Notes under the pieces: generated by a model | The model's database searches: none | Seen by the model: only the letters and a program-made list of their open reading frames with translations | Told to the model about the DNA's origin: nothing | Source of the DNA: Bin5 sp965204705 | GTDB lineage: Bacteria; Chloroflexota; Anaerolineae; Caldilineales; Caldilineaceae | Assembly (NCBI GenBank): GCA_965204705.1 | Contig: OZ242006.1 | Span: 4,092,001 to 4,156,000, forward strand | DNA length: 64,000 nt | Direction: 5' to 3' | Part shown: one piece after another, positions 43,747 through 53,268 of the stretch | Position numbering within the stretch: the first letter of the stretch is position 1 | Layout: each line of letters opens with the position of its first letter | Translations under genes and position numbers: made by a program

Positions 43747-44715
43747 ATGTCAACTTACGTCCTGCGCCGTATTCTCCTAGTCTTCCCTCTCCTGCTCGGC
43801 GCTACGATCATCAACTACACGATTTTCGCATTGTCGCCGGGGGATCCGGTTTCCGCCATGATCGACCCCTTTGAGTTGAGCCAGATGACGGAAGAAGATC
43901 TGCAAGAGGCGCGCGAGGCCCTGGGCCTCAATAAGCCAATTCCGGTCCGCTATCTTCTCTGGCTTGGGCAAGCGATTCGGGGCAATCTGGGCTATTCGAT
44001 CTGGTTCAACACACCTGTATTCGAGGTGATGTTGCGCGCTTTGGGAAACAGTATGCCGGTGATGATTTTCGCTCTCCTTGTATCTACCTTTGCGGGGATC
44101 ATTTTGGGCATCATCTCTGCCCTGAAGCCATATTCCCTGCTCGACAGCGTACTGACCACTTTCGCCTTTGCGGGTGTGGCCGTGCCTGGTTTTTTCTTCG
44201 CACTGCTTCTGATCTATGCGGTGGCAATCCGTTTGGACCTGTTGCCGACTGGCGGCGTCACGACACCGGGTGTGGATCCCTCCTTTGGCAACCGTTTCTC
44301 GCATATCATCCTGCCCGGCTTTGCCCTGGCCTATGAGACTACCGGCAGCCTGTTGCGCTATACAAGGTCGAGCCTGCTGGAGGTTCTAAGCCTGGATTAC
44401 ATGACAACGGCGCGCGCAAAGGGTCTGGTCGAGCGCGTCGTCATCCTGCGGCATGGACTGCGCAACGCCCTGCTACCGATTATAACCATCCTTGGACTGC
44501 GCCTTCCGAGCATGTTTGGTGGTGCAGTGCTAATCGAAACTGTGTTCAACTATCCCGGTGTCGGCCTGACCTTGGTGCAGGCCGTCAACATGCGAGATTA
44601 TCCCCTGATGATGGGCGGCGTCATGATCACTGCGATCCTTGTCCTGCTGAGCAACCTGCTGGCAGACCTGCTCTACACCGTGGCCGACCCGCGCATCCGC
44701 TATGAAGAAGGCTGA
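43747..44715 (+). CDS. ABC transporter permease, DppB/OppB type
   Basis: A 322-residue, six-helix permease. N-terminal STYVLRRILLVFPLLLGATIINYTIFALSPGDPVSAMI-type helix, and EAA-like loop ERVVILRHGLRNALLPIITILGLRLPSMF (about 234-262), ending VADPRIRYEEG. Its stop is five nucleotides before the next permease start. Confidence 0.94.
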   Translation: MSTYVLRRILLVFPLLLGATIINYTIFALSPGDPVSAMIDPFELSQMTEEDLQEAREALGLNKPIPVRYLLWLGQAIRGNLGYSIWFNTPVFEVMLRALGNSMPVMIFALLVSTFAGIILGIISALKPYSLLDSVLTTFAFAGVAVPGFFFALLLIYAVAIRLDLLPTGGVTTPGVDPSFGNRFSHIILPGFALAYETTGSLLRYTRSSLLEVLSLDYMTTARAKGLVERVVILRHGLRNALLPIITILGLRLPSMFGGAVLIETVFNYPGVGLTLVQAVNMRDYPLMMGGVMITAILVLLSNLLADLLYTVADPRIRYEEG

Positions 44716-44720
44716 GGTCG

Positions 44721-45635
44721 ATGACGGAGAAGCAAGCGACAGTAGTGTCCGAAGAAATCTTTGATGTGCCGGATAGTTCTTCCCGGGCCAGGCTCCGCGC
44801 CCGCTTCTGGCTCCGCTTTCGCCGCCACAGAATGGCAATGGCAAGCCTGGTCTTTCTGGTGATTATAGTCTTGCTCGCGATCGCCGCGCCCTGGGTAACC
44901 CAGCACCCACCGACCGATATCCATTCCGGCCTGAGCCGCGCCGCGCCCAGCGCCGAACACATTTTGGGGGGCGACATTGCCGGGCGTGATGTCTGGTCGC
45001 GCGTCGTCTACGGTGGACGCGTCTCTCTTTCCGTAGGGCTCGTAGCAGTCTCAATATCGATCCTGATCGCAGTACTCCTGGGAACGCTGGCGGGCTACTA
45101 TGGCGGTTCGATCGACATGATCATCATGCGTATCACCGACATTGTGATGCTCTTCCCCGTGCTGATCATGATCATGACAGTGGTTTCCATTTTGGGACCC
45201 AACATTTTCAACGTCATGGCGGTAATCGGTCTTTTTGGATGGCCAAGCTCGGCACGCCTGGTGCGCGGCCAGATCCTGTCGGTGCGCGAGTGGGACTTCG
45301 TAATGGCGGCGCGTTGCCTGGGCGTCATGGACCGTAACATCATGTTCAAGCACATCCTGCCGCACGTGCTTGCCCCTTTACTGGTGGCTGCAACGTTTGG
45401 CGTCGCCTCTGCCATCCTGAGCGAGGCCGGTCTATCCTTTTTGGGCTTGGGCGTGCTGCCGCCGACGCCCTCCTGGGGCAACATGCTCAACGGCGCTCAA
45501 TCCATTTTCATCCTCGAACGCCACTGGTGGATCTGGGTGCCGCCCGGAATGTCAATTCTACTCACTGTGCTGGCGATCAACTTCGTGGGCGACGGTCTGC
45601 GCGACGCCTTCGACCCCCGTATGAGTCTCGATTAA
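44721..45635 (+). CDS. ABC transporter permease, DppC/OppC type
   Basis: A 304-residue permease: first helix about 38-58, motif ILGGDIAGRDVWSRVVYGGR (about 82-101), and EAA-like loop DRNIMFKHILPHVLAPLLVAATFGVASAIL (about 203-232). It ends GDGLRDAFDPRMSLD. The usual LGTD of the family is LGGD here. No ATPase is encoded next to it. Confidence 0.94.
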   Translation: MTEKQATVVSEEIFDVPDSSSRARLRARFWLRFRRHRMAMASLVFLVIIVLLAIAAPWVTQHPPTDIHSGLSRAAPSAEHILGGDIAGRDVWSRVVYGGRVSLSVGLVAVSISILIAVLLGTLAGYYGGSIDMIIMRITDIVMLFPVLIMIMTVVSILGPNIFNVMAVIGLFGWPSSARLVRGQILSVREWDFVMAARCLGVMDRNIMFKHILPHVLAPLLVAATFGVASAILSEAGLSFLGLGVLPPTPSWGNMLNGAQSIFILERHWWIWVPPGMSILLTVLAINFVGDGLRDAFDPRMSLD

Positions 45636-45671
45636 ACGGCGTCCAAATTCTTACGTTCGAGAGGACCCAAC

Positions 45672-47420
45672 ATGAATGAGCGTCCATTCCTGCTCTCGGC
45701 CCTGGTGGACTTTCCTGACGACTGCCTGCGGTTCGAGTTCACGGAGGATCTGCTGGCGCAGTTAGTGGACCGTCTACAGTGGATGGGCGTACGCCGCGTC
45801 TACTGGAACTATTATCACGACGGGCACTGGGAGTGGTTTAAGCACTACGAGCCGGAAGGGGGCGTGATAAAGACGCTCGACAACCTGGGCGATCCGATGC
45901 GGGCGGGGCGGCGCCTGGCGCACGAGCGCGGGATGGAGTTCTTCGCCGTTATCAAGCCCTATGAGAATGGGGTCAGCCATTCAAAGCCAAAAGCAGTGCT
46001 GACGAGCGAAGGGGTGACCGGACTGCCCGGGATCGGGGGCTACTACCACGTAGAGCCGTGGGTGCTGGAACGGCCCGAGCTGCGCGTTCGGGCGCGGCAG
46101 GCGGATCTGCCGCGCGGGCTGGACGAGACGCCGGTCACGCGCATCCAGCTGCGACAGAAGGACATGGCGCCGCTTCGCATCCGACCGCAGGACCTGGAGA
46201 TCTGGACCAGCAGCGACAACTACGGCTACAGCAAACGCGAATTGGAGTTTGACGTCACGGAAGGGGTAGATACCTGTCCCCGCGACGTGGTCGATATTGA
46301 CGGCGAACCCGTCACCGCCAAAGGGGAAGAAATACGCGTTCTGGACATCACCGGCCTCAATCTTCTGGACCCCTTCATTGCGGTTACAACCGGTCTTGAA
46401 GACGGGGAAGGTACGTTTACCAACACCGCAGTCGAGATGGTACGCGCCTTTGGTTCCGATGACAGGCACTTGCCAATCGTGGTCGCCAGCCACAAGGCGA
46501 TCTGGCGGCCGCAGCGGAACCTGCGCAGCGGCGACCTGGAGTACGACACGGGGCTGGGCTCCGCGGTTGTGCGCCTGGATGTATCAAACTCGGCGACCGA
46601 GTTTAAGAACGTTCTAACCTATGCGGACGACACATCCGACGGGGTGATCGCATTTGCCAAGGGGCGCAACAGATACCTTTCCGGCTCCCTGTGCGAGGGC
46701 GATAAAGAGGTCGAAGCATACTGGCTGGAATGGGTCAGCGACTGCATCGCGGCCGGCGTCGACGGCCTGGACGTGCGCATCTCCTGCCACAGTTCGTGGA
46801 CCGACTCACCCCAGATATACGGCTTCAACCCGCCGGTCACGGCTGAGTACGAACGGCGTTACGGTGTCAATCCCGACATCGAGCCCTATGATCCCGTCCT
46901 TTTGGGCGCCGTACGCGGCGACCTGTACGACAGGTTCCTGCGCGCAGCCAAGACGCGCCTCGCGGCGGCGGAGTTACCGCTGCATCACCATATTGAAATC
47001 GAGTCCTTCCACCCGGATGCCTCGCCGTCGCGCGTGCGTTCCCGTCCCGGCAACATCACATTCCACTGGCGCCGCTGGCTGCGCACCGGCCTGGCCGACG
47101 AGACGACGCTCTTTGGCCGCGCCTTGCCGCCTGAACGTCTCCTCAACGACGCCTTCGTGCAAGGTGTGTTGGATGAAGTTGCAGCGACAAGCGTGCCCGC
47201 TCATCTGAGCCTGCCAGTGAAAGTTTCGGGCACTGACGGCGGCCGGCTGGCCGATCAGATCGAGTATACCTATCGTTCCGGAAGGCTCGACGGCTATACC
47301 ATATATGAGACCGCAGCCCTCTACGACAGCCACCATACGGAGCCCGACGGCCGGCTGAGTTTCCTTCCGGGCCTTACCGAAGCCGTGCGCGAACGCGCTG
47401 AGAAACTGGGCCTGCTGTGA
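45672..47420 (+). CDS. Unrecognised 582-residue protein, possible TIM-barrel glycoside hydrolase
   Basis: I do not recognise the family. The protein is soluble with no signal peptide. It opens with LLSALVDFPDDCLRF and a segment resembling the start of a barrel (VRRVYWNYYHDGHWEW, then ERGMEFFAVIKPYENG), a middle beta-rich domain (about 120-330), and a later stretch with GVDGLDVRISCHSSW (about 355-369) and HHHIEIESF (about 430-438) that could carry catalytic acids. AGAGGACC precedes ATG 45672, 36 nt after the permease. Its place between importer and BNR gene suggests glycan processing. That is inference from context. Confidence 0.7.
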   Translation: MNERPFLLSALVDFPDDCLRFEFTEDLLAQLVDRLQWMGVRRVYWNYYHDGHWEWFKHYEPEGGVIKTLDNLGDPMRAGRRLAHERGMEFFAVIKPYENGVSHSKPKAVLTSEGVTGLPGIGGYYHVEPWVLERPELRVRARQADLPRGLDETPVTRIQLRQKDMAPLRIRPQDLEIWTSSDNYGYSKRELEFDVTEGVDTCPRDVVDIDGEPVTAKGEEIRVLDITGLNLLDPFIAVTTGLEDGEGTFTNTAVEMVRAFGSDDRHLPIVVASHKAIWRPQRNLRSGDLEYDTGLGSAVVRLDVSNSATEFKNVLTYADDTSDGVIAFAKGRNRYLSGSLCEGDKEVEAYWLEWVSDCIAAGVDGLDVRISCHSSWTDSPQIYGFNPPVTAEYERRYGVNPDIEPYDPVLLGAVRGDLYDRFLRAAKTRLAAAELPLHHHIEIESFHPDASPSRVRSRPGNITFHWRRWLRTGLADETTLFGRALPPERLLNDAFVQGVLDEVAATSVPAHLSLPVKVSGTDGGRLADQIEYTYRSGRLDGYTIYETAALYDSHHTEPDGRLSFLPGLTEAVRERAEKLGLL

Positions 47421-47476
47421 AACCGGCCGCGACGGGCACCGTATCCGACCACAAGAAAAAGTAGAGGGGGAAGACT

Positions 47477-48631
47477 TTGCCTCAGATCACGCTTGGCGAA
47501 CCGGTCCTGATTGACCAGGCTCCTGTCGAGTTAAGAGAGTGGGGACCCTGGCAGTTCCCCCACCTCGAACGCTTGGCCGACGGCCGCATCCACCTCGAAT
47601 TCCACGTCGAAGCCGACTCGGTTACCGCCTACGGGTTGCCCACTCGGCACACGCTCTCCGCCGACGGCGGCCAAACGTGGGAGGCGGTTGATGTCCGCAA
47701 CGCCCGCGGCGGCCTGCTGCTGCCGAACGGAGATCGACTGCTCCCGGTGCAACTGCAGTCCCGTCCCCGTGCCGAGGTGACGTTGCCCGAACCGGTGCTG
47801 GTACAGGAGGATGCCCCCACCCGCATCACCCACATATTTCGGGCCGCCGACCTGGACGAGGAACTCTCAGGCTGGCGCTTCTTGCGCCTGCCCAGCGGAG
47901 AGAAGGACTGGGTCGAAGAGACGGCCTCCGTGCGCATGCCGGGCGAAATCCGCATCGTCCGCGAGGGCATGTACGCCTTCTGGCCCTCGTTTCACCATGG
48001 CCGCTCCCAGATAGCGCCCGATGGCTCCATCTGGGAAGCGATCCATACGAAGCGGATCGTCGATGGCAAGGTGCAGCCGGCGAACAATATTCTCTATTTG
48101 CGGTCGGTCGATTCAGGATATACCTGGGATGTTCTGAGCGAGATCCTCTACCAGCCGGACAGGAAGGCCGACCCGTACGCGGACCAGCGGGACGGCTTCA
48201 CCGAGCCGGAGTTCAACTTCATGCCGGACGGTTCGGTGCTGTGCCTCTTGCGCACTCATGACCTCCTGGGAGTCGGCCCATCGTACTGGTCCCGCTCCCT
48301 GGACGGCGGGCAGTCGTGGAGCCATCCGCGTGTATTTGACGACCGCGGCGTATGGCCGCGCATGTTGACCCTGGATAATGGGATAACGCTGGCGTCATAC
48401 GGCCGGCCCGGGCTGTTCGTTCGCGCTACCGCGGACCCGGCCGGTCTCGAATGGGAGCAGAGGGTGGTGGTGGTCGAGCCGGCCGAAAGGCGCCAGGACA
48501 CCTGCTCCTACTCCGCCCTGCTGGCGCTGGACGATCGCACGGCGCTGCTGGCCTACTCCGATTTCAGATTCCCCGACGCGCAAGGGCAGAAGCGCAAGAG
48601 CATCCTGGTACGCACAGTCACCGTTGGATAA
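47477..48631 (+). CDS. BNR/Asp-box sialidase-superfamily protein
   Basis: A 384-residue propeller beginning at TTG 47477, with AGAGGGGGAAG upstream. Asp boxes: SADGGQTW (near 61), SVDSGYTW (near 210) and SLDGGQSW (near 273). No signal peptide. It is the third BNR gene of this island and lies between the unrecognised 582-residue protein and a third binding protein. Sialidase activity is not established; an arginine-rich segment around VRMPGEIRIVREGMYAFWPSFHHGR may belong to the active site. Confidence 0.8.
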   Translation: MPQITLGEPVLIDQAPVELREWGPWQFPHLERLADGRIHLEFHVEADSVTAYGLPTRHTLSADGGQTWEAVDVRNARGGLLLPNGDRLLPVQLQSRPRAEVTLPEPVLVQEDAPTRITHIFRAADLDEELSGWRFLRLPSGEKDWVEETASVRMPGEIRIVREGMYAFWPSFHHGRSQIAPDGSIWEAIHTKRIVDGKVQPANNILYLRSVDSGYTWDVLSEILYQPDRKADPYADQRDGFTEPEFNFMPDGSVLCLLRTHDLLGVGPSYWSRSLDGGQSWSHPRVFDDRGVWPRMLTLDNGITLASYGRPGLFVRATADPAGLEWEQRVVVVEPAERRQDTCSYSALLALDDRTALLAYSDFRFPDAQGQKRKSILVRTVTVG

Positions 48632-48804
48632 CACCAGCGGCCGGTGGCCTGTAGATACTAACCGGCCACTGAATGAATATCCCTCTTGGGATGAAAGGAG
48701 GCGTATAGCGCACGCCAACCCTCCGACATTTCGGTCGGTCGGCCATGGGGTCTGGCCGACCCGATTCGTGTATGGGAAGGACTACCTTTTTCAGGAGGAG
48801 AGCA

Positions 48805-50946
48805 ATGGCAACCGGAAAAGAGCTAATGCGCCCGTTTTTGCCCAACCTCATGCAAAGACGGATGAACAGGCGCGATTTCCTGCGCATTTCGACGGTAGGC
48901 GCTGCGGGGATTGTGATCGTAGCCTGCGGGCCGCCAGGGGCCGGGGGGGAAGCTCCTGCCGAACCGGCCGTGGGACAGGGAGCGGCCGAAAAAGAGGCGG
49001 CAGCGTCCGAGGGGGCGCTTGGCCAGGAACTCATGAGGGTCGAAGGCGAGCCTTACGTCGACCACATCTTCGCCTCGGTAGAGGACTATGAGGCAGCCAC
49101 CGGAAAGACCATCGACGCTTTCAGCGAGGCGCCCGAGTTGGCGGCTAAGGTCGCAAGCGGCGATCTGCCTCCGCTGATGGAACGCTTGCCGGAAGATATA
49201 GGGGTTATACGTCCGCGCGAGTTCATCGGCCAGTACGGTGGCGAGGCGGTCCTGGTGGGCGCGATGAAGGGGGCATCGGTCTTCACCATACCCACCGAGC
49301 ATATGACGCAGCGCATGTTGACCATGAACCCCGAGAACACGCAGTACTTCCCCAACCTGGCGGTCGGCTGGGAGTTGGCGGAGGATGCCATGAGCCTGAC
49401 GTGGCACTTGCGCAAGGGTGTCAAATGGTCCAACGGAGATGACTTCAGCGCCGACGATTTTGAATTCTGGTACGAGGACATACTGCTCAATGAGGAGATC
49501 ATCTCGGCGGTCCCTGGCAGATATAAGGCCGGTGGAGAGGTGATGGGCTTCAATCGGATCGACGACTATACGGTGCAATTCACTTTCGCGGCGCCCTATT
49601 ACCGGGCACTTGAGGTATTCGCCGGCCGCCGCCAGGCGGACCCCTCGCAGTTCCTGAAGCAGTACATGCCCAAATACAGCGATGGCGCCGAGGCCCTGGC
49701 CGAGGAGGAGGGTTTCGAGTCATGGCAAAAGGCGGTTCAGTACTACGTATCCGGGGACCATGGGGCCGGCTTCTTCCCCTCGGCGCCCACTCTCAACCCG
49801 TGGTACGTCGCAGATATGAGCGCTGACTCTGCCCTGTGGGTTCGCAACCCCTACTACTGGCGGGTGGACACAGCCGGCAACCAGTTGCCCTATATCGACA
49901 CCATCCTGATCCTGATCGGTGAGTCCCGCGCCCAGACCGGCGCTTTGGTGAAGATGATAGCCGGAGAGATCGACTTCGCCGGCGACTCTGTCGGACTTGC
50001 CCTCAGAGACACACCCGTGTTGAAGGAGAACGAAGAGGCGGGCGATTATACGACATACCTCATGGAAAACACCAGCCGCACGAATGCGTTGAACTTCGCT
50101 TTGAACTACACCCACCAGGATCCGGTTCTGAGGGAGATCTTCAACGACATCCGCTTCCGCCAAGCCCTTTCGCTGGCCATCGACCGCACCGAAATCAGCG
50201 AGAGCCTCATGTTCGGCCTGACCGAGCCCTGGGCCGCGCCGGCCTCACGCGACTGGACCGGTTTTGAGGAGTGGATGGCGACTAACTACGTAGAATTCGA
50301 TGTGGAGGGGGCCAACGCGCTGCTGGATGAGATGGGTCTGGAATGGGATGCTGACGGAGAGTATCGTATGCGACCCGACGGTGACAAAATCTCCATCCTC
50401 GCCGAGTATTCCACCGCCGGCGTGTTTTACATCCAGGATATGCTCGATCTGTTTGCGATCTACTTCAAGGAAATCGGCATTGACTTCACGCCCAAAGAAC
50501 TGCCCGGCGATGTGGTGGAGGGAAAACTCTACGCCAACGAGCTGGACTTCACGGTCATGGAAGGTGGCCGCGACGAATACAGGGCGCGTGAGAGGGGGCT
50601 CAGTTGGCTCGTGCCACCCTGGGGTCGGCTATCCTCAGTCGGCTGGAGGCTTTGGCTGGAAAACGACGGCGCAGAGGGGATCGAACCGCCGGAAGAAATC
50701 AAGCGCCTCTGGGAGGCAGCCCAGCAGTGGAGCGTATCCAGATACGGCAGCGACGAATACAATAAACTGACAAGCGAGATTCTCACGCTCAATGCGGAGA
50801 ACATGTGGGTGATCCACACCACCAGCGATCCGCCAGCACTCTACTGCATGAGCAATCGCCTGGGGAATGCGCCCGGGAATGACGGCATCAAAGGTGGCTG
50901 GCGCATGAGACCGTACCAACAGGAGACGTGGTTCCTCCACCAGTAA
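48805..50946 (+). CDS. ABC transporter substrate-binding lipoprotein, family 5 (long form)
   Basis: About 713 residues, longer than usual for the family. A Tat motif NRRDFLRIS lies near residues 22-30 and the lipobox IVAC near 43. A region of about 130 residues separates the signal from the first family-5 motif; later signatures include LAVGWELAEDAMSLTWHLRKGVKWSNGDDFSADDFEFWYEDIL (about 180-222). ATG 48805 follows AGGAGGAG directly. Large relatives are common with permeases that have an expanded periplasmic loop, as the DppC-type gene downstream does. Ligand unknown. Confidence 0.92.
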   Translation: MATGKELMRPFLPNLMQRRMNRRDFLRISTVGAAGIVIVACGPPGAGGEAPAEPAVGQGAAEKEAAASEGALGQELMRVEGEPYVDHIFASVEDYEAATGKTIDAFSEAPELAAKVASGDLPPLMERLPEDIGVIRPREFIGQYGGEAVLVGAMKGASVFTIPTEHMTQRMLTMNPENTQYFPNLAVGWELAEDAMSLTWHLRKGVKWSNGDDFSADDFEFWYEDILLNEEIISAVPGRYKAGGEVMGFNRIDDYTVQFTFAAPYYRALEVFAGRRQADPSQFLKQYMPKYSDGAEALAEEEGFESWQKAVQYYVSGDHGAGFFPSAPTLNPWYVADMSADSALWVRNPYYWRVDTAGNQLPYIDTILILIGESRAQTGALVKMIAGEIDFAGDSVGLALRDTPVLKENEEAGDYTTYLMENTSRTNALNFALNYTHQDPVLREIFNDIRFRQALSLAIDRTEISESLMFGLTEPWAAPASRDWTGFEEWMATNYVEFDVEGANALLDEMGLEWDADGEYRMRPDGDKISILAEYSTAGVFYIQDMLDLFAIYFKEIGIDFTPKELPGDVVEGKLYANELDFTVMEGGRDEYRARERGLSWLVPPWGRLSSVGWRLWLENDGAEGIEPPEEIKRLWEAAQQWSVSRYGSDEYNKLTSEILTLNAENMWVIHTTSDPPALYCMSNRLGNAPGNDGIKGGWRMRPYQQETWFLHQ

Positions 50947-50962
50947 CGGGGAGCCCGCAGTT

Positions 50963-51006
50963 TGGCAAGTGGTTAATGGTGAAAACACGCCGCTAACCAC
51001 TTGCCA
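50963..51006 (+). promoter_or_regulatory. Intercistronic hairpin between binding protein and permease
   Basis: A perfect 13-bp stem, TGGCAAGTGGTTA (50963-50975) with TAACCACTTGCCA (50994-51006), around an 18-nt loop. Confidence 0.7.
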
Positions 51007-51032
51007 CTATCCAATATTCACGAGCCAATACT

Positions 51033-52031
51033 ATGGCAGTGTATCTCTTCCGCCGCTTCCTATATATGATATTGCTGGTGTGGGTTGTCAGTGGCGTGAG
51101 TTTTTTGATCATCCAACTACCTGCCGGGGACTACGTCGACCGGCTCAGGCTGGAGTACAGGGCAAGGGGAGAGGAACTCGAGCAGGAGGACCTTGAAAAC
51201 CTGAGATTCCGATTTGGCCTGGATCAACCGGCAATCGTCCAATATCTTAGTTGGGCCAGGAATATCCTGCAGGGGGACTTGGGCTGGTCATTCTCGCACG
51301 AGCAGCCCGTGACCAAGGTCATCGGTGATCGCATCGGACTCACGGTCGCGATCTCCATCTTCACCCTGCTCTTCACTTATCTCTTGGCAATCCCCATCGG
51401 CATCTATTCAGCCACGCACCAGTATTCGATCGGCGATTATATTGGCATGTTTGTCGGCTTCCTCGGCAGGGCCATACCGAATTTTCTGCTGGCGCTTATC
51501 CTGATCTACTTCTTTCTCAATATAGGAGCAGGCAAGAGCGTGGGAGGTCTCTTCTCCAAAGATTTCGTTCGCGCCCCTTGGAGTGTGGCCAAATTCATCG
51601 ACTTTCTCAAGCATCTCCCGCTGCCTATCATCATTATCGGCACCGCGGCGACGGCAGGACTGATCCGCACGATGCGCGCGACGTTGCTCGACGAACTCGG
51701 CCGGCAGTACGTGATAACGGCCCGCGCCAAGGGGCTGCATGAAACCAAGCTTGTTCTCAAGTATCCCGTGCGGGTGGCGCTCAACCCCATGGCCAGCACA
51801 ATCGGGTGGCTGCTGCCGGAAATCGTCTCCGGGAGCGTGATTACCGCAATGGTTCTGAACTTGCCGACGGTAGGGCCAAGGTTATTCAGCGCGCTGCTGG
51901 CTGAGGACATGTTTCTGGCCTCCAGTCTTCTCTTCTTCCTCACTGCACTGACTGTCGTGGGCACCTTCATTTCCGATATGGCGCTCGTGATCGTGGACCC
52001 CCGCATACGGTTCACTGAAAGGGAGACCTGA
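51033..52031 (+). CDS. ABC transporter permease, DppB/OppB type
   Basis: A 332-residue permease: N-terminal helix RRFLYMILLVWVVSGVSFLIIQLPAGDY (about 6-33), internal helices, and EAA-like loop ETKLVLKYPVRVALNPMASTIGWLLPEIV (about 231-259). A longer loop near 165-185 (KSVGGLFSKDFVRAPW) distinguishes it from the other DppB-type permeases here. Confidence 0.93.
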   Translation: MAVYLFRRFLYMILLVWVVSGVSFLIIQLPAGDYVDRLRLEYRARGEELEQEDLENLRFRFGLDQPAIVQYLSWARNILQGDLGWSFSHEQPVTKVIGDRIGLTVAISIFTLLFTYLLAIPIGIYSATHQYSIGDYIGMFVGFLGRAIPNFLLALILIYFFLNIGAGKSVGGLFSKDFVRAPWSVAKFIDFLKHLPLPIIIIGTAATAGLIRTMRATLLDELGRQYVITARAKGLHETKLVLKYPVRVALNPMASTIGWLLPEIVSGSVITAMVLNLPTVGPRLFSALLAEDMFLASSLLFFLTALTVVGTFISDMALVIVDPRIRFTERET

Positions 52032-52085
52032 GCGATGTCGAACGAAAAGCAGTGGATAGGACCCACCACTCACTAGCCGCGATTC

Positions 52086-53189
52086 ATGACCGAGAGACTG
52101 AGCGCCGAAGAGCGGTATTACCTGGCCTCGCAGTGGCAACTGATGTGGCAGAAGTTTCGCCGTCACAAGTTAGCCATCATCGGCGGGGGCGTTCTTATCG
52201 TGCTCTATCTCCTGGCTATCTTCGCCGATTTCGTCGCGCCCTATCCTAAAGAGTTTCGCTTTTCGGCCTTTCCCTATCGTCCACCCACACCCATTCATCT
52301 CTTCGACGAAGAGGGCAAATTCCGCGGCCCCTTTGTCTATGGCGTCACCTCGGAAAGGAACACGGAGACGTTTAGACTCATGTTCATTACGGACACCTCC
52401 ACGATCTATCCCCTGCGCTTCTTCACCCGCGGCGAACCGCATGAGCTGCTCGGGTTCATCGATACCGATATCTATCTCTTCGGCGTTGAAGAGCCAGGGG
52501 CGATCTACTTGTTCGGCGCAGATAGCATCGGGCGCGACCTCTTCTCGCGCACCATTCACGGTGCGCGCCTGTCGCTGTCGATTGGATTGGTCGGCGTGGC
52601 ACTTTCCTTCGTCATCGGTGTGACCTTGGGCGGTATCTCCGGCTACTACGGGGGCGAAGTCGACACGGTGGTTCAACGGATCATCGAGTTTCTGATATCG
52701 ATACCGACTATTCCCCTATGGGCGGCGTTGAGTGCCGCTCTCCCCCGAGACTGGTCGACGGAAATGGTCTACTTCGGAATCGTGGTACTCCTGTCACTGG
52801 TGGGGTGGGGTGGGCTTGCCCGTGTGGTTCGAGGCAAGCTCCTGGAGTTGCGCGAGATGGATTACGTCCTCGCGGCGCGCGCCGCCGGCGTGAGTGAATG
52901 GACCATCATTCGGGCCCATCTGATCCCGAATTTCGCCGGCTATCTGATCGTCAATGTAACTCTTGCCGTTCCGGGGATGATTCTTGCCGAAACGGCGCTG
53001 AGTTTCCTGGGATTGGGGTTGCGTCCGCCGGCCGTCAGCTGGGGTGTCCTCCTCGAGAAATCGCAAAATCTTGCCAGCGTTGCGATCTACTGGTGGACAC
53101 TGATTCCCGCACTGTTTGTGGTCATAACGGTCATGGCCTTTAACTTTGTGGGCGATGGACTGCGGGACGCCGCCGATCCATACAGATAA
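52086..53189 (+). CDS. ABC transporter permease, DppC/OppC type, with enlarged first periplasmic loop
   Basis: A 367-residue permease. After the first helix (about 28-50) there are roughly 100 residues before the family motif LFGADSIGRDLFSRTIHGAR (about 152-171); in the two other DppC-type proteins of this window that distance is about 30 residues. The insert contains an aromatic, proline-rich segment (FPYRPPTPIHLFDEEG) and may contact the large binding protein. EAA-like loop EWTIIRAHLIPNFAGYLIVNVTLAVPGMIL near 272-301. Confidence 0.93.
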   Translation: MTERLSAEERYYLASQWQLMWQKFRRHKLAIIGGGVLIVLYLLAIFADFVAPYPKEFRFSAFPYRPPTPIHLFDEEGKFRGPFVYGVTSERNTETFRLMFITDTSTIYPLRFFTRGEPHELLGFIDTDIYLFGVEEPGAIYLFGADSIGRDLFSRTIHGARLSLSIGLVGVALSFVIGVTLGGISGYYGGEVDTVVQRIIEFLISIPTIPLWAALSAALPRDWSTEMVYFGIVVLLSLVGWGGLARVVRGKLLELREMDYVLAARAAGVSEWTIIRAHLIPNFAGYLIVNVTLAVPGMILAETALSFLGLGLRPPAVSWGVLLEKSQNLASVAIYWWTLIPALFVVITVMAFNFVGDGLRDAADPYR

Positions 53190-53235
53190 TGGGGCCGACT
53201 GATAGCGAAGAGTGGAAAGTAAGCGCAACTGACCA

Positions 53236-53263
53236 CTAGCCACCGACAACTAGCCACCGACAA
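53236..53263 (+). repeat. 14-bp tandem repeat before the ATPase gene
   Basis: CTAGCCACCGACAA occurs twice in tandem (53236-53249 and 53250-53263), next to GACCACTAGCCACC-like words that recur in other gaps of the window. Confidence 0.7.
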
Positions 53264-53268
53264 CTACG

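Noticed and set aside
53236..53263. Possible CRISPR-like repeat
   Set aside because: Only two 14-bp units directly in tandem with no spacers and no cas genes.
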